7,939 nucleotides of DNA from an uncultured Oscillospiraceae bacterium (GCA_934597175.1 CAKTQR010000048.1:1-7939), one strand, 5' to 3'. Positions 1 to 7,494 are shown, counted from the first letter of the stretch. Program-made: numbers and translations. Notes: generated from the sequence alone by a model not told the origin.

Positions 1-11
1 GATTTTAAGTT

Positions 12-536
12 TTACTTGCCCTGATAGGCGCGATACAGGAACGTCACGATCTCCGCGCGCGTGCAGTCCGCGTTGGGGCTGAACGTCGTGTTGGAAGTAC
101 CGTTCGTCACGTTATTCGCAACCGCCCAGTTAATCGCATCAGCGTAGAATGCGTCGGACGCAACGTCGGTGAAGTTCGTGCTGCCGCTCGCGGTGCCCTT
201 GAGCACACGGTGCAGGAACGTCACGCTCTGGCCGCGCGTGCAGGTGGCGTCGGGAGCGAACGTCGTCTCAGTCATGCCGTTCGTGATTCCGTTCTCAACG
301 GCCCAAGCAACCGCCTTGGCATAGTAAGCGTTCGCGGGAACATCCGCGAAGCTGCTTGCGGTCTTCGGCTCGGGGCTGCCGGCGGCGCGCCACAGGAAGG
401 TCACGATCTGCGCACGCGTGCAGGACTCGTAGGGGCCAAACATCGTGTCAGACAGGCCGTTGGTGATTCCCTTATCGACTGCCCACTTCACTGCATCGGC
501 AAAGTAAGCGTTCGCGGGAACGTCGGCAAAGCCTGT
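12..536 (-). repeat. Three SLH-domain coding repeats (cell-wall anchor)
   Basis: Three S-layer-homology repeats end the giant protein. They begin near residues 2056 (GFADVPANAYFADAVKWA), 2117 (SFADVPANAYYAKAVAWA) and 2176 (NFTDVASDAFYADAINWA). Each has the GITNG or NVTNG turn and the TRAQ, TRGQ or TRAE signature before a VTFLxR helix. The second copy has TRGQ in place of the usual TRAx. At DNA level the copies share short near-identical stretches, for example taagcgttcgcgggaac in both the first and second repeats, consistent with duplication. Confidence 0.95.
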
Positions 537-3500
537 GGAGACGGCGGACTTCACGAAGTTCGCCTCAACGCTGACCTTGCTCGCGGGCATCACAAAGCCG
601 AACTTGCCGTTGCCGAGGTCGGCGAGCGGAAGCAGATTGCCGCTCGCGTCCTTGACGGCGAGGCTGCCGAGCTCATAACCCTCGTTGGGCTTCACCGTGA
701 CGGTCACGTTCGCGCCCTTGGAGGCGTTGGCCGGGGAAACGGTCACCGTGCCGTTGGGGACAGCGGGAGCGGTCGCGGGATAGGTCGGCGCGCCGGGAAC
801 GTAAGGATAGCTCGTGTACTTGTGGCAGACAGAGCAGGTCGTGCCGGGCTGATGCGTCTCGGTGCACTTGGCATCGCAGCGCGCGCAGATACCGTCGTGG
901 TTGGACCAGTCGTGCATCTCTGTTTCAACATGACTTGGGTCATTTGCGCAGACTCGTTTGTGATTCTTGCTATCCGCTTTTGTCCAAGCACCCCAGCTGT
1001 GACCGGTGGCAGGAATCTTCAGTTCGCTGTCGCTCTTTTCTGCACCATCGATAAAGTTCTTGTTACAGACAGAGCAATGCTGATGTGCCTTAACGCCATC
1101 TACAGTGCAGGTTGCAGGCTGTTCGGCAACATCGGTCAAGACGTGATCTTGCAGCCCATCGACCTCAAAGGTCTCCGCCCCCTTCGCACCGCAGACACAG
1201 CTCTTGTAATATACTGCCTTTGCCGTACAGGTAGCCTCGGACTTCAAATAGTCTGCCGCCACAATTTCTTGATCATAAACGTGTGCTGCTACATCTGCCC
1301 GATCACTATGACCGGCAACCGTGCATGCGTGCCAGTGATTGGTTTCGTCATAACCCCACGTGTCACTGAAACTATGGACAGGAACTGTAATCGTAGCATT
1401 AGAATCGGTCACTTTAATGGTGCCCTTGTCCTTATCAATTGTAACTCCGCTGCCCGTTGTTGTACCCTCAGGCAGATTATACCCCGGAACCAGATTGACA
1501 GTAACATCTGTCGTTCCAGAAGTGCCTACCTGCCCGGCGGCAGCCTTTACAGCATCCTCAACTTTATCGTAGTTTGTAACTTCCTTAGTTTCAGGATTCA
1601 CAATACGCGCCACAGCAGTAGCGGGGATCGATTCAACCTTCTCAACATGGCAGACAGAGCAGGTATAGGTCTTGTACCCTTCCTTATCGACAGCAGGGTC
1701 AACGGTATTCGTCAGCGTCCACTGATGCGAACCAGTACCCTTCGTGGCAACCTGAGGCGTCACAATCGCACCACAGACAGAGCAATAGCTGCCTTTGCTC
1801 AGGTCATAGGCACAGCCAGTCACGGCAGGGATAGGTGCCAGTGTATGCGTATGGGTGGTATCCGTGTTGATCACGCGCAGCATTTTGGTACCATCCGGCT
1901 CACCATCGGTGTAGTGAGGCGCTCCGTCAATACCGGTAGCAATAATTTTATTTGTACCCGTCTGAGTATCAAGTGCCTTCACACATTCCTGATACTCACC
2001 AAATGCGTAGCTGAGATTGCCTTCCAGCTTAGCGCCATCCGCGGTAGTTACCTTGGACAGATCACCATAAACATCTACATAGTAAGGATAAGAATCCTGC
2101 ACATTATATGCGCTGATTGCGTTCTTATTTACGGTTGCAGCCCCATTAAACGTGATCTTAGTATCCGTCCGGAGCGGATTGAAGAAAATCACATAGGAAT
2201 GGATCGTAACATTTTCACCGACTTCATACTCTTTGACATTGCTGCAGCAGGCAACCGCGTACTCGCCAACAGTGATCCCGTTGTCAAAAACAACCTTCGT
2301 GATCTGCTGCCCGTACTCTTTATACCATGGAGTCTTGTTGTATTGGAGGGGATTGTAAGACTTCTCCGCATGCCACTTGTCCAGCCAATGGTTCGCGTTA
2401 TAGTCAGGAATTGTAAAGCTGTATCCGGTACCCTTATCCTTGCTGAACTCCAGGCGGATCTCTCCCGTTTTGCTGTCCTTATAGATGACCCACCAAACAC
2501 CAGTGAACGTGCTGTCCTTTACCTCTGTTGAACCCTTGAGGTAATCCAGTGTATAATCATTTTTTTCGACCGATCCCGTATTATAGTTCCAACCGCCGCT
2601 CCAGATCTGACCGCAGTCCAGAGTTACTGCATCCGGCTGATGGTCTAACAGGAACAATGTATCTGTAGCATCGATTATGGACTCTGCCTGCTTCAACGCC
2701 TCGGTCACGGCACTTGTAGAAGTCGCAGCTTGGATCGCCGCAACACAGTCCGCTTTTGCCTGAATGACCTTATTGCGGGCGTCACCTTCTGCATAGCTGT
2801 CATTGGCCATATAGTTCTGGATTTTCGTAATGGCCTTTGCTTTCATTGCATCCAGTTCCTGCTCATAACCGGACTCATGGCTGGCCTTGATGACGCCGAA
2901 ACGAAGAGGTCCTGTTGAGAAACTATAACCATAATGGCAGTTTACACTAATCTCGTAGGAACCATCTGTTCCAAGAGGATTATCAACCGTACCATTGACA
3001 GGTGCAGTATACGATACTGTAATATCGTCTGCCGTGATCGTGCTGAGTCCGCCGCCGATGGCGTTCAGCTTTGCCAAGACGTCTGCACTGGAAAAAGCAG
3101 CTTTCAGCGTATCCACATTCATTGTCTCCGGCAGAGTGACTTCTGCCAGCACCTGCTTCACCTGTTCCTGCATTGCAAGGAACGGATCTGTGGTGTAAGA
3201 CGCGGTTGCCGTTACACTGTAAGGGGTATTCTTCGCATTTTCACAGGCTTCTTTGATAATTGCCCACGTCTCCGGAACGAATTCACCCTGCCAGTAAACA
3301 TTCTTATTGGTAATTTCATAGACCGGCGCAGTTTTCAGATCGTCGAAGAAATTGAACGTATCCGTGGTGTTGATTTTATCGCCAAACCACGTCAGCATCT
3401 GATAGACGAAATTCGTTGCCATCAGCTGCCGACCCAGCTCCAGACTCATGTGGGTGGCATCACGTTCAAGGACCGTATAAGTGCTCATCTTGTCCTTTGC

Positions 3501-6500
3501 GCAGTCGCCAAATGCCCACGAATTCGTCGTTGCATCGTAGTTGTTCAACAGCACATCGCTGCGATTCATGGTTGTTCCCAGATACGTTGTGCGCGCATTC
3601 TGAAGAACCGTTGCGGCGGGGATGATGTAATCCGGCTTGTCGGTTTCCAGCTCCCGTACCGCCTCCACGGCTTGCATGCTCAGCTCATATGTTTTCTGGA
3701 GATCGCCACTGTTGCTGGATTTTTCAGCCCAATCGGCAAACCATACGATCTTGGCGCCTTTCGCGTCTTCATGCAGCCACCGAACGGTCTTCTGAATCTG
3801 CGTAGCATACTGCGCACCGCCGTGTGCCGTGCTGGTGGACTCATGATAGTCCTGCATCACGACGACATCCCATGTCTTTTTGAATGCGTTCTGATAGCTC
3901 TGGTAGGTTGTATCTGTGTTATCATGCGCAGAATCATAGTGATTTCCGCGGTCTCCCTGATCAATGGTCAGGCCGCGCCCGCCCATTGGGGTCAATCTTT
4001 CTACGGTGATCTTCGTCGCAACATCCTGATCAATGTCTTTCAGGACATTCTCCACGAACTGCGTGTAGTCCACAGTGTGACTGTTGCCCATGGCGAGAAT
4101 GCGCAGGCTCTTCAGCTTCAGCTGTACATTCGTGTGCGCCTCTGCGTATCTGCCGCTGGCATGGTTGCTGTAACCATACAGAACAAATGCCGTATCCGGG
4201 AAGGCGGCATTTTCAATTTCCATGTCATTTTCGGGCACGTCAATGCTCTTCAGCGCAGTCAAGCCGCTGAATGCACCGCTGGTCAGCTTTGTAATACCGC
4301 TGCCAACAGTCACGTCGGTGATCTTGTCAGAATAGCTTGCCCAAGGAGTATTCCCGGACGTGTAATCGTACAGGTCGCCGGAGCCAGTGATCTGCAGAGT
4401 ATATGTGCCGTTCTCATTGTCGTGCAGCGCATATTCTGCATGCTCGCCGCACTTGCCGCCCAGCTTCAGAGCAGCCATCAGCTGGCTGAGTTTCGAGGCA
4501 TACGTCACACCTGTATCAGCAATGGTATCCGTTGCAAGCTGGTTTTTCGCAGCATCCGGCAGTTCCGCAAGAGCGTTCAGTGCCATTTTGATCTCAGACG
4601 CATGTGCTTCCGCATCTGCATCGTCCAAAGTCCACAGCACATTGTATGCCTTGACAAAATTCTCCGCTTCATAATAGGAAATAGAGATCTTGTCCTCTGC
4701 TTTTCCTGCAACATATATATTCCAACCATCAAAATACTTGGCGCCGAGCGCAAAGCCGGTAGTGGTGTAAACGTGGTAGACAACATTTTTTTCAGGTGCA
4801 TTGCCATAGTAGCTGATCGCACCGTTGCTGAACGCAAGATCCGGATTCAGAAATTCAACGCTCTTCAGATTTTTCATGTGGCAGAGCGCCAAATGCCCAA
4901 TCTTAGTAACCTCTTTCTCGACAACAACGCGCGTAATGGTATCCTTTACCTTGTACCACGGAAGTGCGCTGTATAGGTAATCGGTCTCCGTGTATTGCGT
5001 ATTATAATCAGGAATTGCGCCTTCACCGCCGAAGGTCAGCACGCCGTCTTCAATCGTGTACCAGACCGTCTTGCTGCAAATATCTTTTCCTTCACTGTCA
5101 CGGCCGATGGGAATGTATTTCTTCTCTGCGGGCTGCTTTCCAGCGCGGGTATTCAGTGCAGACAGCTTTTCCGCATAATTCACACCGTTGACATCCGCAA
5201 GTCCTGCCTGGAATGTCGCATTCGACTCACGATACGTCGCATAAGCAGCCCAAATCTCAGACTTCTGTGCATCCGTCAGTTCCTCGGTCTCACCGATCGT
5301 CCAAAGATCCTGATAGGTCGTAACAAAGTTTGTAACATCCTGATACTCAAGATGGATCAATGCTCTTTGCGTATCATTTAAATACCCCGTATATCCATCG
5401 ATTTTCTCTAAAACATACGGATTGCTGCTCCAGCATTTGATCGTAACCGCCTGTTTGGGTGGATGCCAATTATAGCTGATAGAATTACTGAGCACTTTTG
5501 TTGTTTCGCCCTCAATCACGATCTCGCTTGCATAATTGAGATGCGCCAGCGAAAGCGCGCCAACGGACGTGATTCCGCTCTTTACAACGACTTTTTTTAC
5601 CTGCTCCCGTGCTAACCACCAAGGTGTTGCGTTATACATAAAAGAGGACGTATCAGACGCTACCGTATAATTAGGAAGTTCGCCAGCCCCATCAAAGGTC
5701 AAAACGCCGTTCTCTAAAGTATACCAGACGGTGTCGCTGTAAACTGTGTTGCCCTGCTCATCGAGTTTCAGAGGGATGTAGGTCTTGAGGGACTGGGCCA
5801 GCGTTTTCACATGCGCGCCATAAGTCTCTTCCGCATCTGGCATCGCCGTTTTATCGATTTGATTTTTTGCAGCAGACGGCAGTGCAAGATATGCGCTGTA
5901 TGCGGCTTCGATTTCGGTTCTGTTCTCTTCCGCATCTGTCTTGGTCAGATTCCAAATGGTAGCATACTGCCGAATAAAGTCTTCCGCCTCATAATAGGAG
6001 AATGTGACCTTGGTATTTACCGCATCCATGTCGTCACTCCTCGCGCTGATCATACGGTCAAGGCCCTTTACTCCAGCACTCGCCTTGATCACCACATCTT
6101 TTTGAGGAAGATGCGCATAATAGCTAATCGCGCCACTGCTGATCACGCAACTGCTGTTCTTGATCTCAATCTCCGTCAGATTCGGCATGTGATCGAGCAC
6201 ATTTGAACCAATCGCCGTCACAGAATCCTCGAAAACAACTTTGCTGATGTCTTTTGCGGCATACCACGGAAGCGTCTGATAGTAGCAGCCCGTCTCTGTG
6301 CTGTATCGATACGGATCCTCCGTCAGGCTGGGAACCTCGTGCCTGTCATTATTCTCATCAAGCACATAGCCATTGGGATAATTGGCCGTATCGTCAGTAA
6401 GTCTGTTGCCAACCGTTCCATCCTTGGCAACGACCGGGTTCTCAGTTTTATAACTGGGAATTGCCCCTCCGGAGAGGGTTAATGTATAGGTACCATCGTC

Positions 6501-6701
6501 ATTCTGCGCAATCGTATAGCTGACCGCATCGCTGTGCTTCAGCGCCCGATCTTGACCATTTACAGTACCTGTCGCGCCAATTGGAATGTATCCAGTCAAT
6601 GCTTCACCCAGATCAGATACATTCTTAGCCCAAGCTGCCGTAGGTAGCAGGCTCAGCATCATGACAAACGTTAATACGCCTGCCAATAATCGCCGTTTCA
6701 T
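12..6701 (-). CDS. Giant SLH-anchored, BspA-like surface protein with embedded SGNH hydrolase
   Basis: A 2229-residue secreted cell-wall protein, probably an adhesin or surface enzyme. The ATG at 6701 is chosen because AGGAGG lies 7 nt upstream and a signal peptide follows at once: MKRR, a hydrophobic core, and AWA cleavage after residue 25. Residues 37-746 hold three tandem modules of about 220-270 residues, each a beta/LRR-like part (VWYTxENGVLTFxGxG, PWY, VVV, AISYY) followed by a helical part (YYEAExF, LW). A shorter BspA-type LRR lies at about 747-865. Residues 866-1110 are an SGNH/DUF4886-like hydrolase (GNS, Ser874; Asp1081 and His1084 in DATH). Residues 1110-1350 are mostly helical, and about 1354-1550 form another PWY module. 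CxxC knuckles span 1640-1959, an InlB-B-like repeat about 1979-2050, and three SLH domains 2056-2229, which in known families bind secondary cell-wall polymers. The TAA stop is at 12-14. The gene probably follows the DUF4379 remnant on one riboswitch-controlled transcript. The ligand and the hydrolase substrate are unknown. Confidence 0.93.
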   Translation of the reverse strand: MKRRLLAGVLTFVMMLSLLPTAAWAKNVSDLGEALTGYIPIGATGTVNGQDRALKHSDAVSYTIAQNDDGTYTLTLSGGAIPSYKTENPVVAKDGTVGNRLTDDTANYPNGYVLDENNDRHEVPSLTEDPYRYSTETGCYYQTLPWYAAKDISKVVFEDSVTAIGSNVLDHMPNLTEIEIKNSSCVISSGAISYYAHLPQKDVVIKASAGVKGLDRMISARSDDMDAVNTKVTFSYYEAEDFIRQYATIWNLTKTDAEENRTEIEAAYSAYLALPSAAKNQIDKTAMPDAEETYGAHVKTLAQSLKTYIPLKLDEQGNTVYSDTVWYTLENGVLTFDGAGELPNYTVASDTSSFMYNATPWWLAREQVKKVVVKSGITSVGALSLAHLNYASEIVIEGETTKVLSNSISYNWHPPKQAVTIKCWSSNPYVLEKIDGYTGYLNDTQRALIHLEYQDVTNFVTTYQDLWTIGETEELTDAQKSEIWAAYATYRESNATFQAGLADVNGVNYAEKLSALNTRAGKQPAEKKYIPIGRDSEGKDICSKTVWYTIEDGVLTFGGEGAIPDYNTQYTETDYLYSALPWYKVKDTITRVVVEKEVTKIGHLALCHMKNLKSVEFLNPDLAFSNGAISYYGNAPEKNVVYHVYTTTGFALGAKYFDGWNIYVAGKAEDKISISYYEAENFVKAYNVLWTLDDADAEAHASEIKMALNALAELPDAAKNQLATDTIADTGVTYASKLSQLMAALKLGGKCGEHAEYALHDNENGTYTLQITGSGDLYDYTSGNTPWASYSDKITDVTVGSGITKLTSGAFSGLTALKSIDVPENDMEIENAAFPDTAFVLYGYSNHASGRYAEAHTNVQLKLKSLRILAMGNSHTVDYTQFVENVLKDIDQDVATKITVERLTPMGGRGLTIDQGDRGNHYDSAHDNTDTTYQSYQNAFKKTWDVVVMQDYHESTSTAHGGAQYATQIQKTVRWLHEDAKGAKIVWFADWAEKSSNSGDLQKTYELSMQAVEAVRELETDKPDYIIPAATVLQNARTTYLGTTMNRSDVLLNNYDATTNSWAFGDCAKDKMSTYTVLERDATHMSLELGRQLMATNFVYQMLTWFGDKINTTDTFNFFDDLKTAPVYEITNKNVYWQGEFVPETWAIIKEACENAKNTPYSVTATASYTTDPFLAMQEQVKQVLAEVTLPETMNVDTLKAAFSSADVLAKLNAIGGGLSTITADDITVSYTAPVNGTVDNPLGTDGSYEISVNCHYGYSFSTGPLRFGVIKASHESGYEQELDAMKAKAITKIQNYMANDSYAEGDARNKVIQAKADCVAAIQAATSTSAVTEALKQAESIIDATDTLFLLDHQPDAVTLDCGQIWSGGWNYNTGSVEKNDYTLDYLKGSTEVKDSTFTGVWWVIYKDSKTGEIRLEFSKDKGTGYSFTIPDYNANHWLDKWHAEKSYNPLQYNKTPWYKEYGQQITKVVFDNGITVGEYAVACCSNVKEYEVGENVTIHSYVIFFNPLRTDTKITFNGAATVNKNAISAYNVQDSYPYYVDVYGDLSKVTTADGAKLEGNLSYAFGEYQECVKALDTQTGTNKIIATGIDGAPHYTDGEPDGTKMLRVINTDTTHTHTLAPIPAVTGCAYDLSKGSYCSVCGAIVTPQVATKGTGSHQWTLTNTVDPAVDKEGYKTYTCSVCHVEKVESIPATAVARIVNPETKEVTNYDKVEDAVKAAAGQVGTSGTTDVTVNLVPGYNLPEGTTTGSGVTIDKDKGTIKVTDSNATITVPVHSFSDTWGYDETNHWHACTVAGHSDRADVAAHVYDQEIVAADYLKSEATCTAKAVYYKSCVCGAKGAETFEVDGLQDHVLTDVAEQPATCTVDGVKAHQHCSVCNKNFIDGAEKSDSELKIPATGHSWGAWTKADSKNHKRVCANDPSHVETEMHDWSNHDGICARCDAKCTETHQPGTTCSVCHKYTSYPYVPGAPTYPATAPAVPNGTVTVSPANASKGANVTVTVKPNEGYELGSLAVKDASGNLLPLADLGNGKFGFVMPASKVSVEANFVKSAVSTGFADVPANAYFADAVKWAVDKGITNGLSDTMFGPYESCTRAQIVTFLWRAAGSPEPKTASSFADVPANAYYAKAVAWAVENGITNGMTETTFAPDATCTRGQSVTFLHRVLKGTASGSTNFTDVASDAFYADAINWAVANNVTNGTSNTTFSPNADCTRAEIVTFLYRAYQGK
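4107..6593 (-). repeat. About 3.5 tandem protein-coding modules inside the surface protein
   Basis: Module starts are at residues 37 (YIPIGATG), 308 (YIPLKLDEQG), 529 (YIPIGRDSEG) and 747 (KCGEHAEYAL, a partial copy). The first three share VWYT/VSYT, GVLTF or TYTLTL, an acidic or aromatic linker, PWY or PWW, a VVV/VVF strand, AISYY or SISYN, then YYEAExF, LW and a helical segment ending near LPxAAKNQ. Copy 1 carries an extra stretch of about 45 residues. Copy 4 lacks the helical half and looks like a standard BspA LRR (SGITKLTSGAFSGLTALKSI). The copies are clearly diverged, so the amplification is old. Boundaries are approximate. Confidence 0.8.
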
Positions 6702-6708
6702 TTCATTA

Positions 6709-6714
6709 CCTCCT
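6709..6714 (-). promoter_or_regulatory. Shine-Dalgarno site of the giant surface protein
   Basis: On the minus strand AGGAGG sits 7 nt before the ATG at 6701. It decides the start: the same reading frame stays open upstream to about 6935, but that part overlaps the DUF4379 remnant, is arginine-rich and has no signal peptide, whereas the AGGAGG start gives a textbook one. Confidence 0.9.
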
Positions 6715-6733
6715 AAAGTTTTCTTTATCTTTT

Positions 6734-6749
6734 GCCCGTCTCCACGGGC
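6734..6749 (-). other. Small hairpin in the gap before the surface-protein gene
   Basis: GCCCGT, loop GGAG, ACGGGC forms a 6-bp GC-rich stem between the DUF4379 stop (6755-6757) and the Shine-Dalgarno site. On the minus strand it is followed by A-rich sequence rather than a T run, so it is not a convincing terminator. It could be an mRNA processing or stability element, or chance. Confidence 0.4.
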
Positions 6750-6754
6750 TGGGT

Positions 6755-7188
6755 TTACTTGGTTTTGCGCTTGGTTCTTCCGGCGCAGGCCGGACAGCCG
6801 CACTGCTGCACGCCCGCGCGCGAGTAGATGGTGGCTTTCCAGACATGGCCGTAAGAGCACTGCCACCACGCTTTTTTGTGGCTGCCCGCGGTCACCATCT
6901 CCGGCGTCAGCGCGCCGTTGAGGGTCTCGTGCCACTGCTTGGCCACAAGCGGTTGAACAGTCGCAAGGTCGTTGAACCCCGGCAGCACCTTGCGGTTCGT
7001 GCAGTAGGGACAGCCGTCGCCGCGCGCCATGAGTGGCCGCTTGGACAGCGCCACCAGACTCTTTTGTGGCTGCCGAAAGTCACATCATCCGGCGTCAGGG
7101 GTGCGTTCTTTTCGCCGTCCCACTGTGCGAGCAGCTCAGATTTTCCCTGTTCTGCGCAAAACGCTTGAAATGTTCGTCGGATCGTCAG
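6755..7188 (-). pseudogene. DUF4379-type zinc-ribbon gene, frameshifted and collapsed
   Basis: This is a remnant of a probable zinc-ribbon (DUF4379) gene of unknown function, a family common in Clostridia. The first repeat, in one frame (about 7173-7042), reads FCAEQGKSELLAQWD, then APLTPDDV, GSHKRVWWRCPSGHSW. Near 7040-7050 the match moves to another frame and continues RGDGCPYC, VLPGFNDLA, NGALTPEMV, GSHKKAWWQCSYGHVWKA, CGCPACAG, ending at TAA 6755-6757. Only 14 nt separate the Trp codon of the first GHSW from the CPYC cysteine, whereas the second repeat has 14 residues between the equivalent points. A deletion that is not a multiple of three therefore fused two repeats, probably across short GCGCG repeats. 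No ATG, GTG or TTG start lies in frame near 7175-7190. CTG 7186-7188 and ATC 7180-7182 follow a GAGGGGG tract, so the start may also be lost. It lies directly behind the riboswitch terminator and 53 nt before the surface gene. Confidence 0.75.
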
Positions 7189-7201
7189 CCACCCCCTCGC
7201 G

Positions 7202-7235
7202 AAAAAAGCTCCGTTCCAGCAAAGCCGGACGGAGC
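7202..7235 (-). terminator. Rho-independent terminator, expression platform of the c-di-GMP riboswitch
   Basis: On the minus strand GCTCCG (7235-7230) pairs with CGGAGC (7213-7208), extended by TCC/GGA with a one-base bulge, and is followed directly by six T's (7207-7202). It starts 25 nt after the aptamer and lies before the DUF4379 remnant and the surface gene, where a transcriptional riboswitch would need it. No complete gene ends just upstream, so its role is most likely leader attenuation. Confidence 0.88.
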
Positions 7236-7260
7236 AGTGACAAACGAATACATCAGTAAG

Positions 7261-7348
7261 GGTGCAACCGGCTGTCATAGCGTATTCTCCATTCGGAGAG
7301 GCGTTAGACCCATCTCGCTTTGCGTCGCCGCCTTTCGGCGGTTTTGCC
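7261..7348 (-). promoter_or_regulatory. Cyclic-di-GMP-I (GEMM) riboswitch aptamer
   Basis: The minus-strand sequence matches the c-di-GMP-I consensus in order: GGCAAAACC, a CCGCC-GAAA-GGCGG hairpin with a GNRA tetraloop, the invariant GACGCAAAGC, GGGTCTAAC, a variable stem TCTCC-GAAT-GGAGA, then GCTATGACAGCC and GGTTGCACC. TCTAAC with CTATGA resembles the 11-nt tetraloop receptor that docks the GAAA loop in this class. The base matching the ligand-contacting G20 of the Vibrio Vc2 aptamer appears to be G, which favours c-di-GMP over cGAMP; this rests on an alignment by eye. P1 pairing (GCAA with TTGC) is short. The element lies 25 nt before an intrinsic terminator and probably controls the surface protein and the zinc-ribbon remnant. 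Confidence 0.93.
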
Positions 7349-7364
7349 AAAATATAAGCTTTTG

Positions 7365-7386
7365 AAAACGGAATCCATATTCCGTA
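7365..7386 (+). repeat. Left 22-bp inverted repeat (IR-L)
   Basis: AAAA, the core ACGGAATCCATATTCCGT, then A. It is identical to the reverse complement of 7630-7651. The core is itself a hairpin (ACGGAAT, loop CCAT, ATTCCGT; 7-bp stem). Read on the minus strand, towards the surface gene, the stem is followed by only four T's and then C, a weak terminator at best. Confidence 0.85.
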
Positions 7387-7391
7387 TACGC

Positions 7392-7423
7392 AAAGGAAGC
7401 GAAATGTTCTTGTCGCTTCCTTT
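7392..7423 (-). other. Perfect 11-bp hairpin at the predicted mRNA 5' end
   Basis: AAAGGAAGCGA and TCGCTTCCTTT form an 11-bp perfect stem with a 10-nt loop. If the promoter at 7435-7463 is used, transcription starts near 7427 and the hairpin begins within about five bases of the 5' end, where such stems often protect mRNA. On the plus strand it is followed by TTTATTTATG, so it could also be a weak plus-strand terminator. Confidence 0.6.
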
Positions 7424-7434
7424 ATTTATGACAA

Positions 7435-7463
7435 AATATAGCACAATTCTCCCATAAAGGCAA
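7435..7463 (-). promoter_or_regulatory. Sigma-70-type promoter driving riboswitch, DUF4379 remnant and surface gene
   Basis: TTGCCT (7463-7458), a 17-bp spacer, then TATATT (7440-7435): four of six and five of six matches to the consensus hexamers, with ideal spacing. The predicted start is near 7427, which gives a leader of about 80 nt before the aptamer. It lies inside the inverted repeats, so inversion would turn it away from the surface gene. Confidence 0.62.
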
Positions 7464-7494
7464 GGAAAAATGCAAAGGTGGATAGAAATCACGC

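Noticed and set aside
210..2531. Long plus-strand open frame (773 codons) opposite the surface-protein gene
   Set aside because: It is antisense to the CxxC/SLH coding region, has no recognisable domain and no convincing Shine-Dalgarno sequence, and has a shadow-frame composition rich in Arg, Cys and Ile. The minus-strand frame carries clear domains over the same bases.
2934..4976. Long plus-strand open frame (680 codons) opposite the hydrolase region
   Set aside because: It is antisense to the SGNH domain and repeat modules, shows no domain pattern, and is explained by codon bias of the true gene.
6702..6935. 78-codon N-terminal extension of the surface protein
   Set aside because: The frame is open but overlaps the DUF4379 remnant, lacks a ribosome site and would bury the signal peptide that begins at 6701.
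7322..7348. Plus-strand terminator-like hairpin ending in GTTTTGCC
   Set aside because: The stem CCGCC-GAAA-GGCGG is the conserved tetraloop hairpin of the c-di-GMP aptamer on the minus strand; no plus-strand gene ends here.
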